From Chloroflexota bacterium (GTDB lineage: Bacteria; Chloroflexota; Limnocylindria; Limnocylindrales; CSP1-4): a stretch of 64,000 nucleotides of DNA. A model generated the notes under the pieces. The model was not told the origin of the DNA. It made no database searches and worked only from the letters and a program-made list of their open reading frames with translations. Both the position numbers and the translations under genes were made by a program. Numbering within the stretch: the first letter of the stretch is position 1; each line of letters opens with the position of its first letter. Where the stretch lies: contig JAJYLZ010000007.1 of NCBI GenBank assembly GCA_021787395.1, positions 1 to 64,000 of the forward strand, given 5' to 3'. This document shows positions 8,370-15,998 of this stretch, one piece after another.

Positions 8370-9326
8370 CTACGGCAGGTAGTAGTTCGGGTTCGGCATC
8401 TTGAATGTCCGGTCGGTGTAGCCGCCGATCAGGTCGCTGTACTGGTCGCCGAAGTCGGCCACGATGTCGTAGCCCTGCGACTCGATGTACGCGCGGGTGC
8501 CGGACTTGTACGGGATCGTCGCGCACGAAGCGTTGGCCGCGATCGCCGACGCGCAGAACTCGGCCTTGTTGAGGTACGCCGGGTAGAACCCGACACTCGG
8601 CTTGGTGAACAACCCGTCGGTGAAGCCGCCGTGGCCGACGTCGATCGCGGTCGGCATCGGGTAGCCGGCGTCGATCTCCGGCAGCGTGGCTCCCGAGTAG
8701 GTCACCGACGTGATGTCGGCGAGCCCGGCCGCGGTGTCACTGACCAGGTTGGCGATGGTGGCCTGATGCTGGGAGTCGCCGCGGCCCGTGATCCAGAAGA
8801 TGGCATAGCCGAGCTTGTGCGCGGCCTCGGCGAGATCGAGCATCCCCGGGGTCGCCGGGAAGAGGTTGCCGGTGAACGTCGTGCCGGTCAGCCCGACGAA
8901 GACGGCGTTCGTGCCCGGGTTGTAGTCCCAGTTGCTGAACAGCTCGTAATTCCACGTCGTGAGCGTGGTGTCGTCAACGTCGAAGACGATCGCCGGCTTC
9001 GCCGACTTGTGCGCGCGGGCTTTGAGCCACTGCTCGGCCTGGGAGGCGACGGACTCGGCCTCCCGCGCGTAGTTGCTGTCGAGGTTCAGCGGAAGCGTCC
9101 AGCCGGCCGTCGCCCCCGAGCCGCTCGAGGCGCCGGGCGTGCCGTAGTAGTTCTTGATCTGCTGGCGCAGGTTGTCGAGGTTGGTGATCTGGTCCGCCTT
9201 CTGGGGCGTGAATGTCCGCGACGTCGACGCCGCCACGGCGATCCCGGCGGTCGCCAGCACGAGCGCCAGCCCCAGGACAACGAACGCGGCCCTCCGCGAA
9301 TGCCGCAGCGAGGCAAGCTGAACCAT
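8370..9326 (-). CDS. Secreted acid phosphatase, HAD superfamily (class B/IIIB)
   Basis: A 318-residue exported phosphatase of the acid phosphatase (HAD subfamily IIIB) family, expected to hydrolyse phosphomonoesters outside the cytoplasm. A basic N-terminus and hydrophobic stretch (about residues 12-33, AAFVVLGLALVLATAG) form a signal peptide or anchor. The catalytic motif I FDVDDT lies at 115-120 (nucleophile D116, acid D118); motif II is in FWITGRGDS. The ATG at 9326 is chosen over an upstream in-frame start because GGAGGAG lies 5 nt before it. Codon use is visibly less GC-rich than the neighbours, and the gene lies just downstream of a tRNA gene, so transfer is possible. Confidence 0.85.
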   Translation of the reverse strand: MVQLASLRHSRRAAFVVLGLALVLATAGIAVAASTSRTFTPQKADQITNLDNLRQQIKNYYGTPGASSGSGATAGWTLPLNLDSNYAREAESVASQAEQWLKARAHKSAKPAIVFDVDDTTLTTWNYELFSNWDYNPGTNAVFVGLTGTTFTGNLFPATPGMLDLAEAAHKLGYAIFWITGRGDSQHQATIANLVSDTAAGLADITSVTYSGATLPEIDAGYPMPTAIDVGHGGFTDGLFTKPSVGFYPAYLNKAEFCASAIAANASCATIPYKSGTRAYIESQGYDIVADFGDQYSDLIGGYTDRTFKMPNPNYYLP

Positions 9327-9342
9327 GGATCTCCTCCACTCC

Positions 9343-9360
9343 GGTCCGTCGGCCCGGACC
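9343..9360. promoter_or_regulatory. Inverted repeat upstream of acid phosphatase
   Basis: GGTCCG-TCGGCC-CGGACC is a perfect 6-bp inverted repeat 17 bp before the phosphatase start. It could be an operator or a 5' UTR hairpin; nothing in the sequence decides. The surrounding gap 9327-9757 also has a second inverted repeat (TGAGCGG 9470-9476 with CCGCTCA 9491-9497) and lower GC than average; no gene is supported in it. Confidence 0.3.
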
Positions 9361-9657
9361 ACTTAGGGCACGCTCGGACGGTAGCCACCCGGCGCCTCCG
9401 GGATGAGTGCTCTAGGTCCTCCAGTTGGGCCGTGGTGGTGCATCAGCGCACCAGAAAATGCTCGCAACGTGAGCGGTGTCGGACGGATCGCCGCTCATGC
9501 CGGCGGGGCCTCGGCACGCCGCGGCCGCGACACCCGATCTCGGGCCGCATGCGGGGAATCCGCAGCGGGTCGCGTAACAATCCCTTGTCACGCCTCGTCG
9601 CACGACTGAACGCCCCGCTCGACGGCCTCCTCCCCGTCGTCCTGGGGCCGCGCAGCG

Positions 9658-9685
9658 CGAAGCCCCCCGGCCCCGGGGGGCTTCG
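9658..9685. terminator. Strong palindromic hairpin (distal)
   Basis: CGAAGCCCCCCGG pairs perfectly with CCGGGGGGCTTCG over 13 bp with a two-base centre. It lies about 70 bp beyond the aconitase stop, in line with a second hairpin at 9716-9741 that shares the GAAGCCCC/GGGGCTTC edge. No long T-tract follows on either strand. Confidence 0.5.
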
Positions 9686-9715
9686 TCGTTCCCGCCGGCT
9701 GGAGGGAGGGACGGA

Positions 9716-9741
9716 GAAGCCCCCGCGCTGGCGGGGGCTTC
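9716..9741 (-). terminator. Terminator-like hairpin after aconitase
   Basis: GAAGCCCCCGC and GCGGGGGCTTC form a perfect 11-bp stem around a GCTG loop, 16 bp past the aconitase stop on the minus strand. There is no U-tract, so it may act as a mRNA 3'-end stabiliser or a weak terminator together with the hairpin at 9658-9685. Confidence 0.55.
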
Positions 9742-9757
9742 AGGTCGCTGGCGGCGC

Positions 9758-12439
9758 TCAGTCGGCGGCCAGCCGGCGCAGGACCGCGGGCAGGATGCCC
9801 CCCTGGCGCAGGTACTCCACCTCGATAGGGCCGTCCAGGCGGGCGACGGCCTGGAACCGGCGCTCGGTGCCGTCGTCGGAGCGAGCGGTGACGGTGACCA
9901 CCTGCCGCGGCGCGAGGTCCGCGACGCCGGCGATCGTGTACGCCTCGCGGCCCGTCAGGCCGAGGGACGCGGCGCTCTCGCCGGGCAGGAACTGGAGGGG
10001 CAGGACGCCCATGCCGACCAGGTTGGAGCGGTGGATCCGCTCGTAGCTTTCGGCGATGACCGCCCGGATGCCCAGCAGGGTGGTGCCCTTGGCCGCCCAG
10101 TCCCGCGACGAGCCGGAGCCGTACTCCTTGCCCGCGATGACCAGGCACGGCGTGCCCTCGGCCCGGTAGGCCATCGCCGCGTCGTAGATGAACGTCTCGG
10201 CGCCGTCGGGGAGGTGGACGGTGTACGGCCCCTCCTTGCCCTCGACGAGGCGGTTCCGCAGCCGGATGTTGCCGAACGTGCCGCGCATCATGACCTCGTG
10301 GTGGCCGCGGCGGGCGCCGTACTGGTTGAAGTCCACGGGAGCGACGCCGCGCGCCTGGAGCCACTGGCCCGCGGGCGACCAGGCCGCGATCGAGCCCGCC
10401 GGGCTGATGTGGTCGGTGGTCACCGAGTCGCCCAGCAGCGCGAGCACCCGGGCGCCGACGATGTCGGTGAGCGGGGCCGGCTCCCGGGTGAGGCCCTGGA
10501 AGAACGGCGGGTTGGCGATGTACGTGGACGCGTCGTCCCAGGCGTAGCGGTCGCCCTCGGGGATGGCGATCGCCCGCCACCGCTCGTCGCCCTCGAACAC
10601 GGTGGCGTACGTCTGGCGGAACAGCTCGGCGTCGATCGTGCGGCCGACGACCTCGCGGATCTGGGCCTGGGTCGGCCAGACGTCGGCCAGCATGACCGGC
10701 CGGCCGTCGGCGCCCGGGCCCAGCGGCTCGGTCGTGAGGTCCACGTCCACGCGGCCGGCGAGCGCAAAGGCGACCACCAGCGGCGGGGAGGCGAGATAGG
10801 CCGCGCGCACCAGCGGGTGCACGCGCCCCTCGAAGTTGCGGTTGCCCGACAGCACGGCCGCCACGACCAGCTCGTCGGCCTCGACGGCCTTGGCCACCGG
10901 CTCGTCGAGCGGTCCCGAGTTGCCGATGCACGTGGTGCATCCGTAGCCGGCGAGCGCGAAGCCGAGCTCGGCGAGCGGCTCCATCAGGCCCGCGCGCTCG
11001 AGGTACCCGGTGACCGCCCGCGATCCCGGGGCGAGCGACGTCTTGACGGCGGGGTTGACCTTGAGGCCCTTGGCCACGGCGTTCTTGGCCACCAGGCCCG
11101 CGCCCACCATCACCATCGGGTTGGAGGTGTTGGTGCACGAGGTGATGGCGGCGATCGCCACCGAGCCGTGCCCGATCTCGGTGCTGGCGCCGCGCGCCTC
11201 GATCGTCTTGCGGGGCGCGCCCACCGTGTTGGGGTAGGCGGCCCGGAAGTTGTCGCCCACCCTGGACAGGGCCACACGGTCCTGCGGGCGCCGCGGGCCG
11301 GCCAGCGACGGCTCGACGGTGCCGAGGTCCAGCTCGAGCAGGGCGTCGAACTCGGGCGCTGCACCGGGCTCGCGCCACAGGCCCTGCTCCTTCGCGTACC
11401 GCTCGACCAGGGCCACGCGCTCGGCCGGCCGCCCGGTGAGGCGCAGGTAGGCCAGCGTCTCCGCGTCGATGGGGAACAGCGTGGCCGTGGCCCCGAACTC
11501 CGGGCTCATGTTGGCGATGGTCGCCCGGTCGGCGAGGGGGAGCCCTGCGAGACCGTCGCCCGCGAACTCGACGAACGTCCCGACCACGCCGAACTTGCGC
11601 AGCATCTCGGTGATCACCAGGACGAGGTCGGTGGCGGTGGCCGCCGGAGGCAGCTCGCCCGAGAGGCGCACGCCCACGATCCGCGGCAGCTGCTGGTACA
11701 GCGGCTGGCCGAGCAGGACGGCCTCGGCCTCGATGCCGCCGACGCCGTAGCCGAGCACGCCCAGCCCGTTGACCATCGTGGTGTGGGAGTCCGTCCCCAC
11801 CAGCGTGTCCGGGAAGGCGACCCGTCCGCCGCTGTCGGCGCGGTCCGCGACGACGGTGGCGAGGTACTCGAGGTTGACCTGGTGGATGATCCCCGTGCCC
11901 GGCGGCACGACCCGCAGGTCGCGGAACGCGGTCTGGGCCCAGCGCAGCAGCTGGTACCGCTCGCCGTTGCGCTCGTACTCCCGCTCCACGTTGAACGCGA
12001 AGGCGCCCGCGCCGCCCCAGGCGTCGATCTGGACCGAGTGGTCGATGACGAGGTCTGCAGGGACAAGTGGGTTCACGCGCGCGGGATCGCCGCCCAGAGC
12101 GGCCATCGCGTCGCGCATCGCGGCGAGGTCGACGACCGCCGGCACGCCGGTGAAGTCCTGCAGCACGACCCGCGAGGGCATGAACGGGACCTCGACCTCG
12201 GCGGCCGAGGCGCCCGGCCTCCAGCCCGCCAGCGTGGCCACGTCCTCCTCGCGGACGATGCCGCCGCCGGCGTGGCGGAGCGCGTTCTCGAGCAGGATCT
12301 TGAGGGTCATGGGGGCCCGGCCGAGGCCCACGCCGAGCGGCACGCCTGCGCTCGCGAGGGCATCAAGGCGGTAGAGGTCCGGCAGGCCGGCGCCCAGCGA
12401 GGCGCGGGCACCGAAGGCGTTGGCGATGGGCACGGGCAT
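9758..12439 (-). CDS. acnA: Aconitate hydratase (AcnA/IRP1 type)
   Basis: Aconitase isomerises citrate to isocitrate in the TCA cycle through a [4Fe-4S] cluster. The 893-residue protein has the AcnA/IRP1 layout: domains 1-3 with VLQDFTGVPAVVDLAAMR, HSVQIDAWG, GTDSHTTMVNGLGVLGYGVGGIEAEA, cluster cysteines C435 in SCTNTSN and C501/C504 in CTTCIGNSG, and a C-terminal swivel domain with GDSVTTDHISPAG, FNQYGARRGHHEVMMRGTF and the substrate-binding EYGSGSSRDWAAKG. The ATG at 12439 is preceded by a GGAG ribosome-binding stretch; the open frame extends upstream but covers the divergent gene. Promoter sequences for both directions must lie in 12440-12551. Confidence 0.96.
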   Translation of the reverse strand: MPVPIANAFGARASLGAGLPDLYRLDALASAGVPLGVGLGRAPMTLKILLENALRHAGGGIVREEDVATLAGWRPGASAAEVEVPFMPSRVVLQDFTGVPAVVDLAAMRDAMAALGGDPARVNPLVPADLVIDHSVQIDAWGGAGAFAFNVEREYERNGERYQLLRWAQTAFRDLRVVPPGTGIIHQVNLEYLATVVADRADSGGRVAFPDTLVGTDSHTTMVNGLGVLGYGVGGIEAEAVLLGQPLYQQLPRIVGVRLSGELPPAATATDLVLVITEMLRKFGVVGTFVEFAGDGLAGLPLADRATIANMSPEFGATATLFPIDAETLAYLRLTGRPAERVALVERYAKEQGLWREPGAAPEFDALLELDLGTVEPSLAGPRRPQDRVALSRVGDNFRAAYPNTVGAPRKTIEARGASTEIGHGSVAIAAITSCTNTSNPMVMVGAGLVAKNAVAKGLKVNPAVKTSLAPGSRAVTGYLERAGLMEPLAELGFALAGYGCTTCIGNSGPLDEPVAKAVEADELVVAAVLSGNRNFEGRVHPLVRAAYLASPPLVVAFALAGRVDVDLTTEPLGPGADGRPVMLADVWPTQAQIREVVGRTIDAELFRQTYATVFEGDERWRAIAIPEGDRYAWDDASTYIANPPFFQGLTREPAPLTDIVGARVLALLGDSVTTDHISPAGSIAAWSPAGQWLQARGVAPVDFNQYGARRGHHEVMMRGTFGNIRLRNRLVEGKEGPYTVHLPDGAETFIYDAAMAYRAEGTPCLVIAGKEYGSGSSRDWAAKGTTLLGIRAVIAESYERIHRSNLVGMGVLPLQFLPGESAASLGLTGREAYTIAGVADLAPRQVVTVTARSDDGTERRFQAVARLDGPIEVEYLRQGGILPAVLRRLAAD

Positions 12440-12495
12440 GCTCTGATCTCCGCTGTGGGGACCGGGCGATGAGGGTGCGCCCTCGAACCGCTCGC

Positions 12496-12501
12496 TACAC
12501 T
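12496..12501 (+). promoter_or_regulatory. -10-like box TACACT
   Basis: TACACT lies 6 nt before a GTG at 12508, the same spacing as other leaderless starts in this window. It would drive the DUF2520 gene divergently from aconitase. Confidence 0.4.
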
Positions 12502-12507
12502 CGACGG

Positions 12508-12555
12508 GTGGAAGTGTACTGCGCGCCCGCGCGACCGGGTGGAGGCGGCCGATGA
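12508..12555 (+). CDS. Possible leaderless leader peptide (15 codons)
   Basis: A GTG six bases after the TACACT box opens a 15-codon frame (MEVYCAPARPGGGGR) whose TGA overlaps the ATG of the next gene (ATGA, 12552-12555). If transcription starts at about 12508 this would be a leaderless leader peptide coupled to translation of the DUF2520 gene. A GGTGGAGG stretch inside it (about 12538-12545) could equally serve as an ordinary ribosome-binding site, so the peptide may simply be incidental. Confidence 0.3.
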   Translation: MEVYCAPARPGGGGR

Positions 12556-13613
12556 AGGCCTGGGACGAGCTGCAGGCGGCCGAGCGACGCGCCCGCGAAC
12601 AGCGCATGGCGGAGCATGAGGCGGCCTTCGACGACCTGGAGTCGAAGGGGGTGGACCTGAACCCGACCCGCGACGGCACGCACCGCCACGGCGACCTCGA
12701 GCACCCGTCGGACCACACCCACCCGCACGTGCACTCCGGCCCGGGCGAGCGGCCGGTGGTGGGGATCGTCGGCGCCGGTGCGGTGGGCCTCGCCCTGGGC
12801 GTGGCGCTGTCGCGCGCGGGCTGGCCGGTCGGCGCCGTCTCGTCGCGCGACGCGGGGCGGCGCGCCCGGTTCCGCGAGCACGTCCCCAGCGTCCGCGCGT
12901 TCGCGGAGGCGGCCGCGCTCGTGGACGACGTCGAGCTGATCGTCCTCGCCGTCCCCGACGACGTCATCGGCCCGCTCGCCGCGACGCTCCGCCTGTACGC
13001 GGGCCAGGCGATCGTCCACACCAGCGGCCTGCTCGGCGCCGAGGTCCTGGCGCCGGCCCTGGCTGCGGGCACCCAGGCGGGTGCGTTCCACCCGCTGGTC
13101 GCCTTCGCCGACCTCGACCGCGCCCTGGCCGCCCTGCGCGGGGCGACGATCGCCATCGAGGGCGACGACGACCTGGCGGCCCTCCTAGCCGAGATGGCCG
13201 AGGCGATCGGCGGCGTGCCCGTGCGGCTGGCGCCCGGCACCAAGGCGGCCTACCACGCGGCCGCCGTCCTCTCGGCCGGCGGCGTGGACGCGCTGCTCGA
13301 CACGATCCGCGAGGCGGCCGCCGGGCTCGGCCTCGACGAGGCGGGGGCGCTGCGCATCTACCTGCCCCTGGTGGAGCAGACGATCGCCAATGCGCTCGCC
13401 CTGGGCATCGACGCCGCCCTGACGGGACCGGCCACCCGCGGCGACGCCGGGACGGTGGCCGCCCACCTCGCGGCGCTGGGCGCGTCGGCGCCGGCCGCCC
13501 TGCCCGTCTACCGGGCGCTGCTGGGCCGCGACGTCGATATCGCAGAGCGGCGTGGCGCGCTGTCACCAGAAGCGACAGAACACCTCCGGACCGCACTTGC
13601 GGGAGGCTCCTGA
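12552..13613 (+). CDS. Rossmann-like/DUF2520 protein with His-rich N-terminus
   Basis: A 353-residue protein of the Rossmann-like plus DUF2520 architecture, related to 6-phosphogluconate/ketopantoate-type dehydrogenases; substrate unknown. Residues 1-40 are charged and helical, 43-62 hold seven histidines (H44, H46, H51, H55, H57, H59, H61) in a short stretch, then the dinucleotide-binding motif VGIVGAGAVGLALG starts at about 70. The strand LIVLAVPDDVI and the GAFHPLVAF motif are typical of the family; the C-terminal helical DUF2520 domain begins near KAAYHAAAVL. The His-rich extension is not part of the usual fold and could bind metal. It is divergent from aconitase and read towards the Nudix-gcv operon. 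Confidence 0.8.
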   Translation: MKAWDELQAAERRAREQRMAEHEAAFDDLESKGVDLNPTRDGTHRHGDLEHPSDHTHPHVHSGPGERPVVGIVGAGAVGLALGVALSRAGWPVGAVSSRDAGRRARFREHVPSVRAFAEAAALVDDVELIVLAVPDDVIGPLAATLRLYAGQAIVHTSGLLGAEVLAPALAAGTQAGAFHPLVAFADLDRALAALRGATIAIEGDDDLAALLAEMAEAIGGVPVRLAPGTKAAYHAAAVLSAGGVDALLDTIREAAAGLGLDEAGALRIYLPLVEQTIANALALGIDAALTGPATRGDAGTVAAHLAALGASAPAALPVYRALLGRDVDIAERRGALSPEATEHLRTALAGGS

Positions 13614-13624
13614 CGCGGTACGAT
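13597..13624 (+). promoter_or_regulatory. Probable promoter, TTGCGG-N16-TACGAT
   Basis: TTGCGG (13597-13602) and TACGAT (13619-13624) are spaced by 16 bp and overlap the end of the DUF2520 gene. The expected start of transcription coincides with the ATG at 13631, implying a leaderless mRNA for the small gene and the downstream Nudix-gcv operon. Confidence 0.5.
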
Positions 13625-13630
13625 GCGGTC

Positions 13631-13948
13631 ATGCAGCACAGTCTCGCCGCCCTCCACGGGGCATGGTCTGCGCGGTACGTCCACCCGACGCCGCGGGCCC
13701 GCGAGCGACGCCTCGGGCTCGGAGCAGGCCCGCGGTTCACCCCGGCCCCATCGCGGCACACCGTCCTCCGGCACGCCGAGATCGGCTCGCTCACGGAGCT
13801 CCGCGCTCCGTGGCGCTCGCCCGTGATCGAGGCGGACCGCGCCGTCGCCCTGGCGCGCCCACGCCAGGCGGTGCCGATGTCCTGGACCCGCACGGACCGT
13901 GGCGCCGGCCCGCGTCGCCCCTCCGTGGCCTCGGCGTGGCGCGGCTGA
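13631..13948 (+). CDS. Small Arg-rich hypothetical protein
   Basis: A 105-codon frame begins at ATG exactly 6 nt after the TACGAT box and ends 13 bp inside the Nudix gene. Roughly 88% of its codons end in G or C against about 74% GC overall, which favours real coding. The product is basic (many Arg) with WSARYVHPTPRAR near the start and no recognised domain. The region 13614-13935 is otherwise unexplained, and no glycine riboswitch fold is apparent there. Function unknown; the alternative is a non-coding leader of the gcv operon. Confidence 0.45.
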   Translation: MQHSLAALHGAWSARYVHPTPRARERRLGLGAGPRFTPAPSRHTVLRHAEIGSLTELRAPWRSPVIEADRAVALARPRQAVPMSWTRTDRGAGPRRPSVASAWRG

Positions 13949-14418
13949 AGCAGGGGTCGGCCACCTCCGCAGGCGGGATCGTCATCCGGTTCGACGGTGG
14001 CGTGCCGCAGCTCGTCGTCGGGCGGCGCAAGCGGGAGCGGGACGGAGTCACCTGGACGCTGCCGAAGGGGACGCCGATTCCGGGCGAGACCACCGAGGAG
14101 ACCGCCACCCGTGAGGTCACCGAGGAGACCGGCCTGCAGGTCGAGATCGTCGGCCCGTTCGACTCGATCCACTACACGTTCGTCCAGGGCCGGACCCGGA
14201 TCCACAAGACCGTGCACTACTACCTGATGGCCCCCACGGGCGGCGACCTTGCGCGCCACGATCACGAATTCGACGAGGTGCGCTGGATCGGCTTCGACGA
14301 TGCCTCGACCCTGCTCACCTTCGAGACGGAGCGGTCCCTCGTCGCCCGGGCCGGCGCCGCGGCAGCCGGCGGCCGATTCCCCGGCAACGCCCCCACCCAG
14401 GAGTACCCGGACGCATGA
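13936..14418 (+). CDS. Nudix hydrolase
   Basis: A 160-residue Nudix-fold pyrophosphohydrolase. The Nudix box G-x5-E-x7-REVTEETGL is complete at about residues 45-67, and flanking strands SAGGIVIRF and FDSIHYTFVQ fit the fold. Such enzymes cleave nucleoside diphosphates linked to other moieties; the exact substrate (for example Ap4A or an oxidised nucleotide) cannot be read from the sequence. GTG 13936 is preferred since it starts just before the first strand; the frame is open upstream but overlaps the small gene in another frame. The stop overlaps the gcvT ATG, so it is cotranscribed with the glycine cleavage genes. Confidence 0.85.
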   Translation: MARLKQGSATSAGGIVIRFDGGVPQLVVGRRKRERDGVTWTLPKGTPIPGETTEETATREVTEETGLQVEIVGPFDSIHYTFVQGRTRIHKTVHYYLMAPTGGDLARHDHEFDEVRWIGFDDASTLLTFETERSLVARAGAAAAGGRFPGNAPTQEYPDA

Positions 14419-15527
14419 CCCACACCCCCGCGGGGCCGCAGCCCTCGCCGCTCCTCGACCGGCACGAGGAGCTGGGCGCCAAGATCGTGGACTTCGCCGG
14501 CTGGCTCATGCCCATCCAGTACGCGGGCATCCTCGAGGAGCACCGCGCCACCCGGTCGGCCGCCGGCCTGTTCGACCTCTCGCACATGGGCGAGCTGCTG
14601 GTCGAGGGCGCGGAGGCGGGCCCCGCGCTGGCCGCCGCGCTCGTCACCGACCCGCCCTCGCTCGCCGTGGGCCGAGCCCACTACTCGATGATCTGCGCCG
14701 AGGACGGCGGGATCATCGACGACCTGATCGTCTACCGCCTGGGCGAGACCCGGTTCATGGTCGTCGCCAACGCGTCCAACGCCCGCGCCGTGTCCGACGC
14801 GCTGGCTCAGCGGCTCGACGGCTTCAGGGCCGTCCTGGACGACCAGTCCCTGGCCACCGGCCTGGTGGCCGTCCAGGGGCCCCGCTCGCTCGACATCCTG
14901 GGCCCGCTTGCGGACGTGGACATCGACGCCATCCACTACTACGGCATCGCCGAGGGCGCGGTCGCCGGCGTGCCGGCGATGATCGCGCGCACCGGCTACA
15001 CGGGCGAGGACGGCTTCGAGGTGTTCGCGGACGTCGCGCGCGTCCACGAGGTCTGGGACGCGCTGCTCGAGGCGGGGCGCCCGCACGGGCTGGTCCCGGT
15101 GGGCCTCGGCGCGCGCGACACCCTGCGGCTCGAGGCGGGGATGCCCCTGTACGGCAACGAGCTCGACCGGTCCACCAACCCGTACGAGGCTGGCCTCGGG
15201 CGCGTGGTCAAGCTGGGCAGGGCCGGCCCGTTCACCGGGCGCCAGGCGCTCGAGAAGGTCGCCCGCGACGGCACCTCGCGGCGGCTCGTGGGCCTGGCCC
15301 TGCGGGGACGGGGGATCGCCCGGCACGGCTACCCAGTGCTGGCGGACGGCGCGCCGACCGGCGTCGTGACGTCCGGCACGATGTCGCCGACCCTGGGCGC
15401 CGCCATCGCCATGGCCTACGTCGCAACGGCCCAGTCCGAACCCGGTACGATGCTTGAAGTCGAGATCCGCGGCGCCCCGGTCGCAGCCGAGGTCGTGCCG
15501 CTGCCCTTCTACAAGCGCCCGGCCTGA
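14415..15527 (+). CDS. gcvT: Aminomethyltransferase, glycine cleavage T protein
   Basis: GcvT transfers the methylene group from the aminomethyl-lipoyl arm of the H protein to tetrahydrofolate, releasing ammonia. The 370-residue protein begins with [35 protein letters not shown] and contains LFDLSHMGE, the MVVANASNA segment, [14 protein letters not shown] and the [21 protein letters not shown] motif, then the C-terminal barrel. Length is standard. It starts at ATG overlapping the Nudix stop and is followed 88 bp later by gcvH. Confidence 0.95.
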   Translation: MTHTPAGPQPSPLLDRHEELGAKIVDFAGWLMPIQYAGILEEHRATRSAAGLFDLSHMGELLVEGAEAGPALAAALVTDPPSLAVGRAHYSMICAEDGGIIDDLIVYRLGETRFMVVANASNARAVSDALAQRLDGFRAVLDDQSLATGLVAVQGPRSLDILGPLADVDIDAIHYYGIAEGAVAGVPAMIARTGYTGEDGFEVFADVARVHEVWDALLEAGRPHGLVPVGLGARDTLRLEAGMPLYGNELDRSTNPYEAGLGRVVKLGRAGPFTGRQALEKVARDGTSRRLVGLALRGRGIARHGYPVLADGAPTGVVTSGTMSPTLGAAIAMAYVATAQSEPGTMLEVEIRGAPVAAEVVPLPFYKRPA

Positions 15528-15615
15528 TCCCCGGGCGCGACTCAGCGCCGACCGTCCCCGCGCACTGCGGCGCCCCGCCGGGGCCGTGCGGCACCACCAC
15601 GCAGAGGAGCCAGTC

Positions 15616-15996
15616 ATGGTCCCCGGAGACCTCCGCTACACCAAGGAGCACGAGTGGGTCCGCGTCGACGGCGACGAGGCGGTCGTCGGCATCACGGAGT
15701 TCGCCGCGCACCAGCTCGGCGACGTCGTGTTCGTGGAGCTGCCCGCGGTCGGGCGCTCGCTGAGCCAGCACGCGACGTTCGGCGTGGTCGAGTCGGTGAA
15801 GGCCGTGTCCGACCTGTTCGCCCCGGTCACGGGCGAGGTCGTCGCCGTCAACGACGCCCTGGGCGGGCAGCCCGAGCTCGTCAACTCGGACCCCTACGGC
15901 GAGGGCTGGATGCTGCGCGTCAGGATCTCCGACGCCGGGCAGCTCGAGGGCCTGCTCGACGCCGCCGCGTACGAGCAGCTCACCGCCGAGGGCTGA
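15616..15996 (+). CDS. gcvH: Glycine cleavage system H protein
   Basis: The 126-residue lipoyl carrier protein of the glycine cleavage system. It starts [24 protein letters not shown] and carries the lipoylation motif [10 protein letters not shown] with the modified lysine at residue 62, then the [10 protein letters not shown]-like closing motif ([13 protein letters not shown]). The ATG at 15616 follows AGAGGAG; the frame extends upstream without family similarity. It lies 2 bp before gcvPA. Confidence 0.96.
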   Translation: MVPGDLRYTKEHEWVRVDGDEAVVGITEFAAHQLGDVVFVELPAVGRSLSQHATFGVVESVKAVSDLFAPVTGEVVAVNDALGGQPELVNSDPYGEGWMLRVRISDAGQLEGLLDAAAYEQLTAEG

Positions 15997-15998
15997 CC

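Noticed and set aside
9403-9609. A 68-codon plus-strand frame and a 63-codon minus-strand frame in the gap behind the acid phosphatase
   Set aside because: Codon use does not show the high G/C third positions of real genes here, and there is no start signal.
13614-14414. A glycine riboswitch upstream of gcvT
   Set aside because: gcvT starts inside the Nudix stop, and no paired glycine-aptamer fold or terminator was recognisable in 13614-13935.
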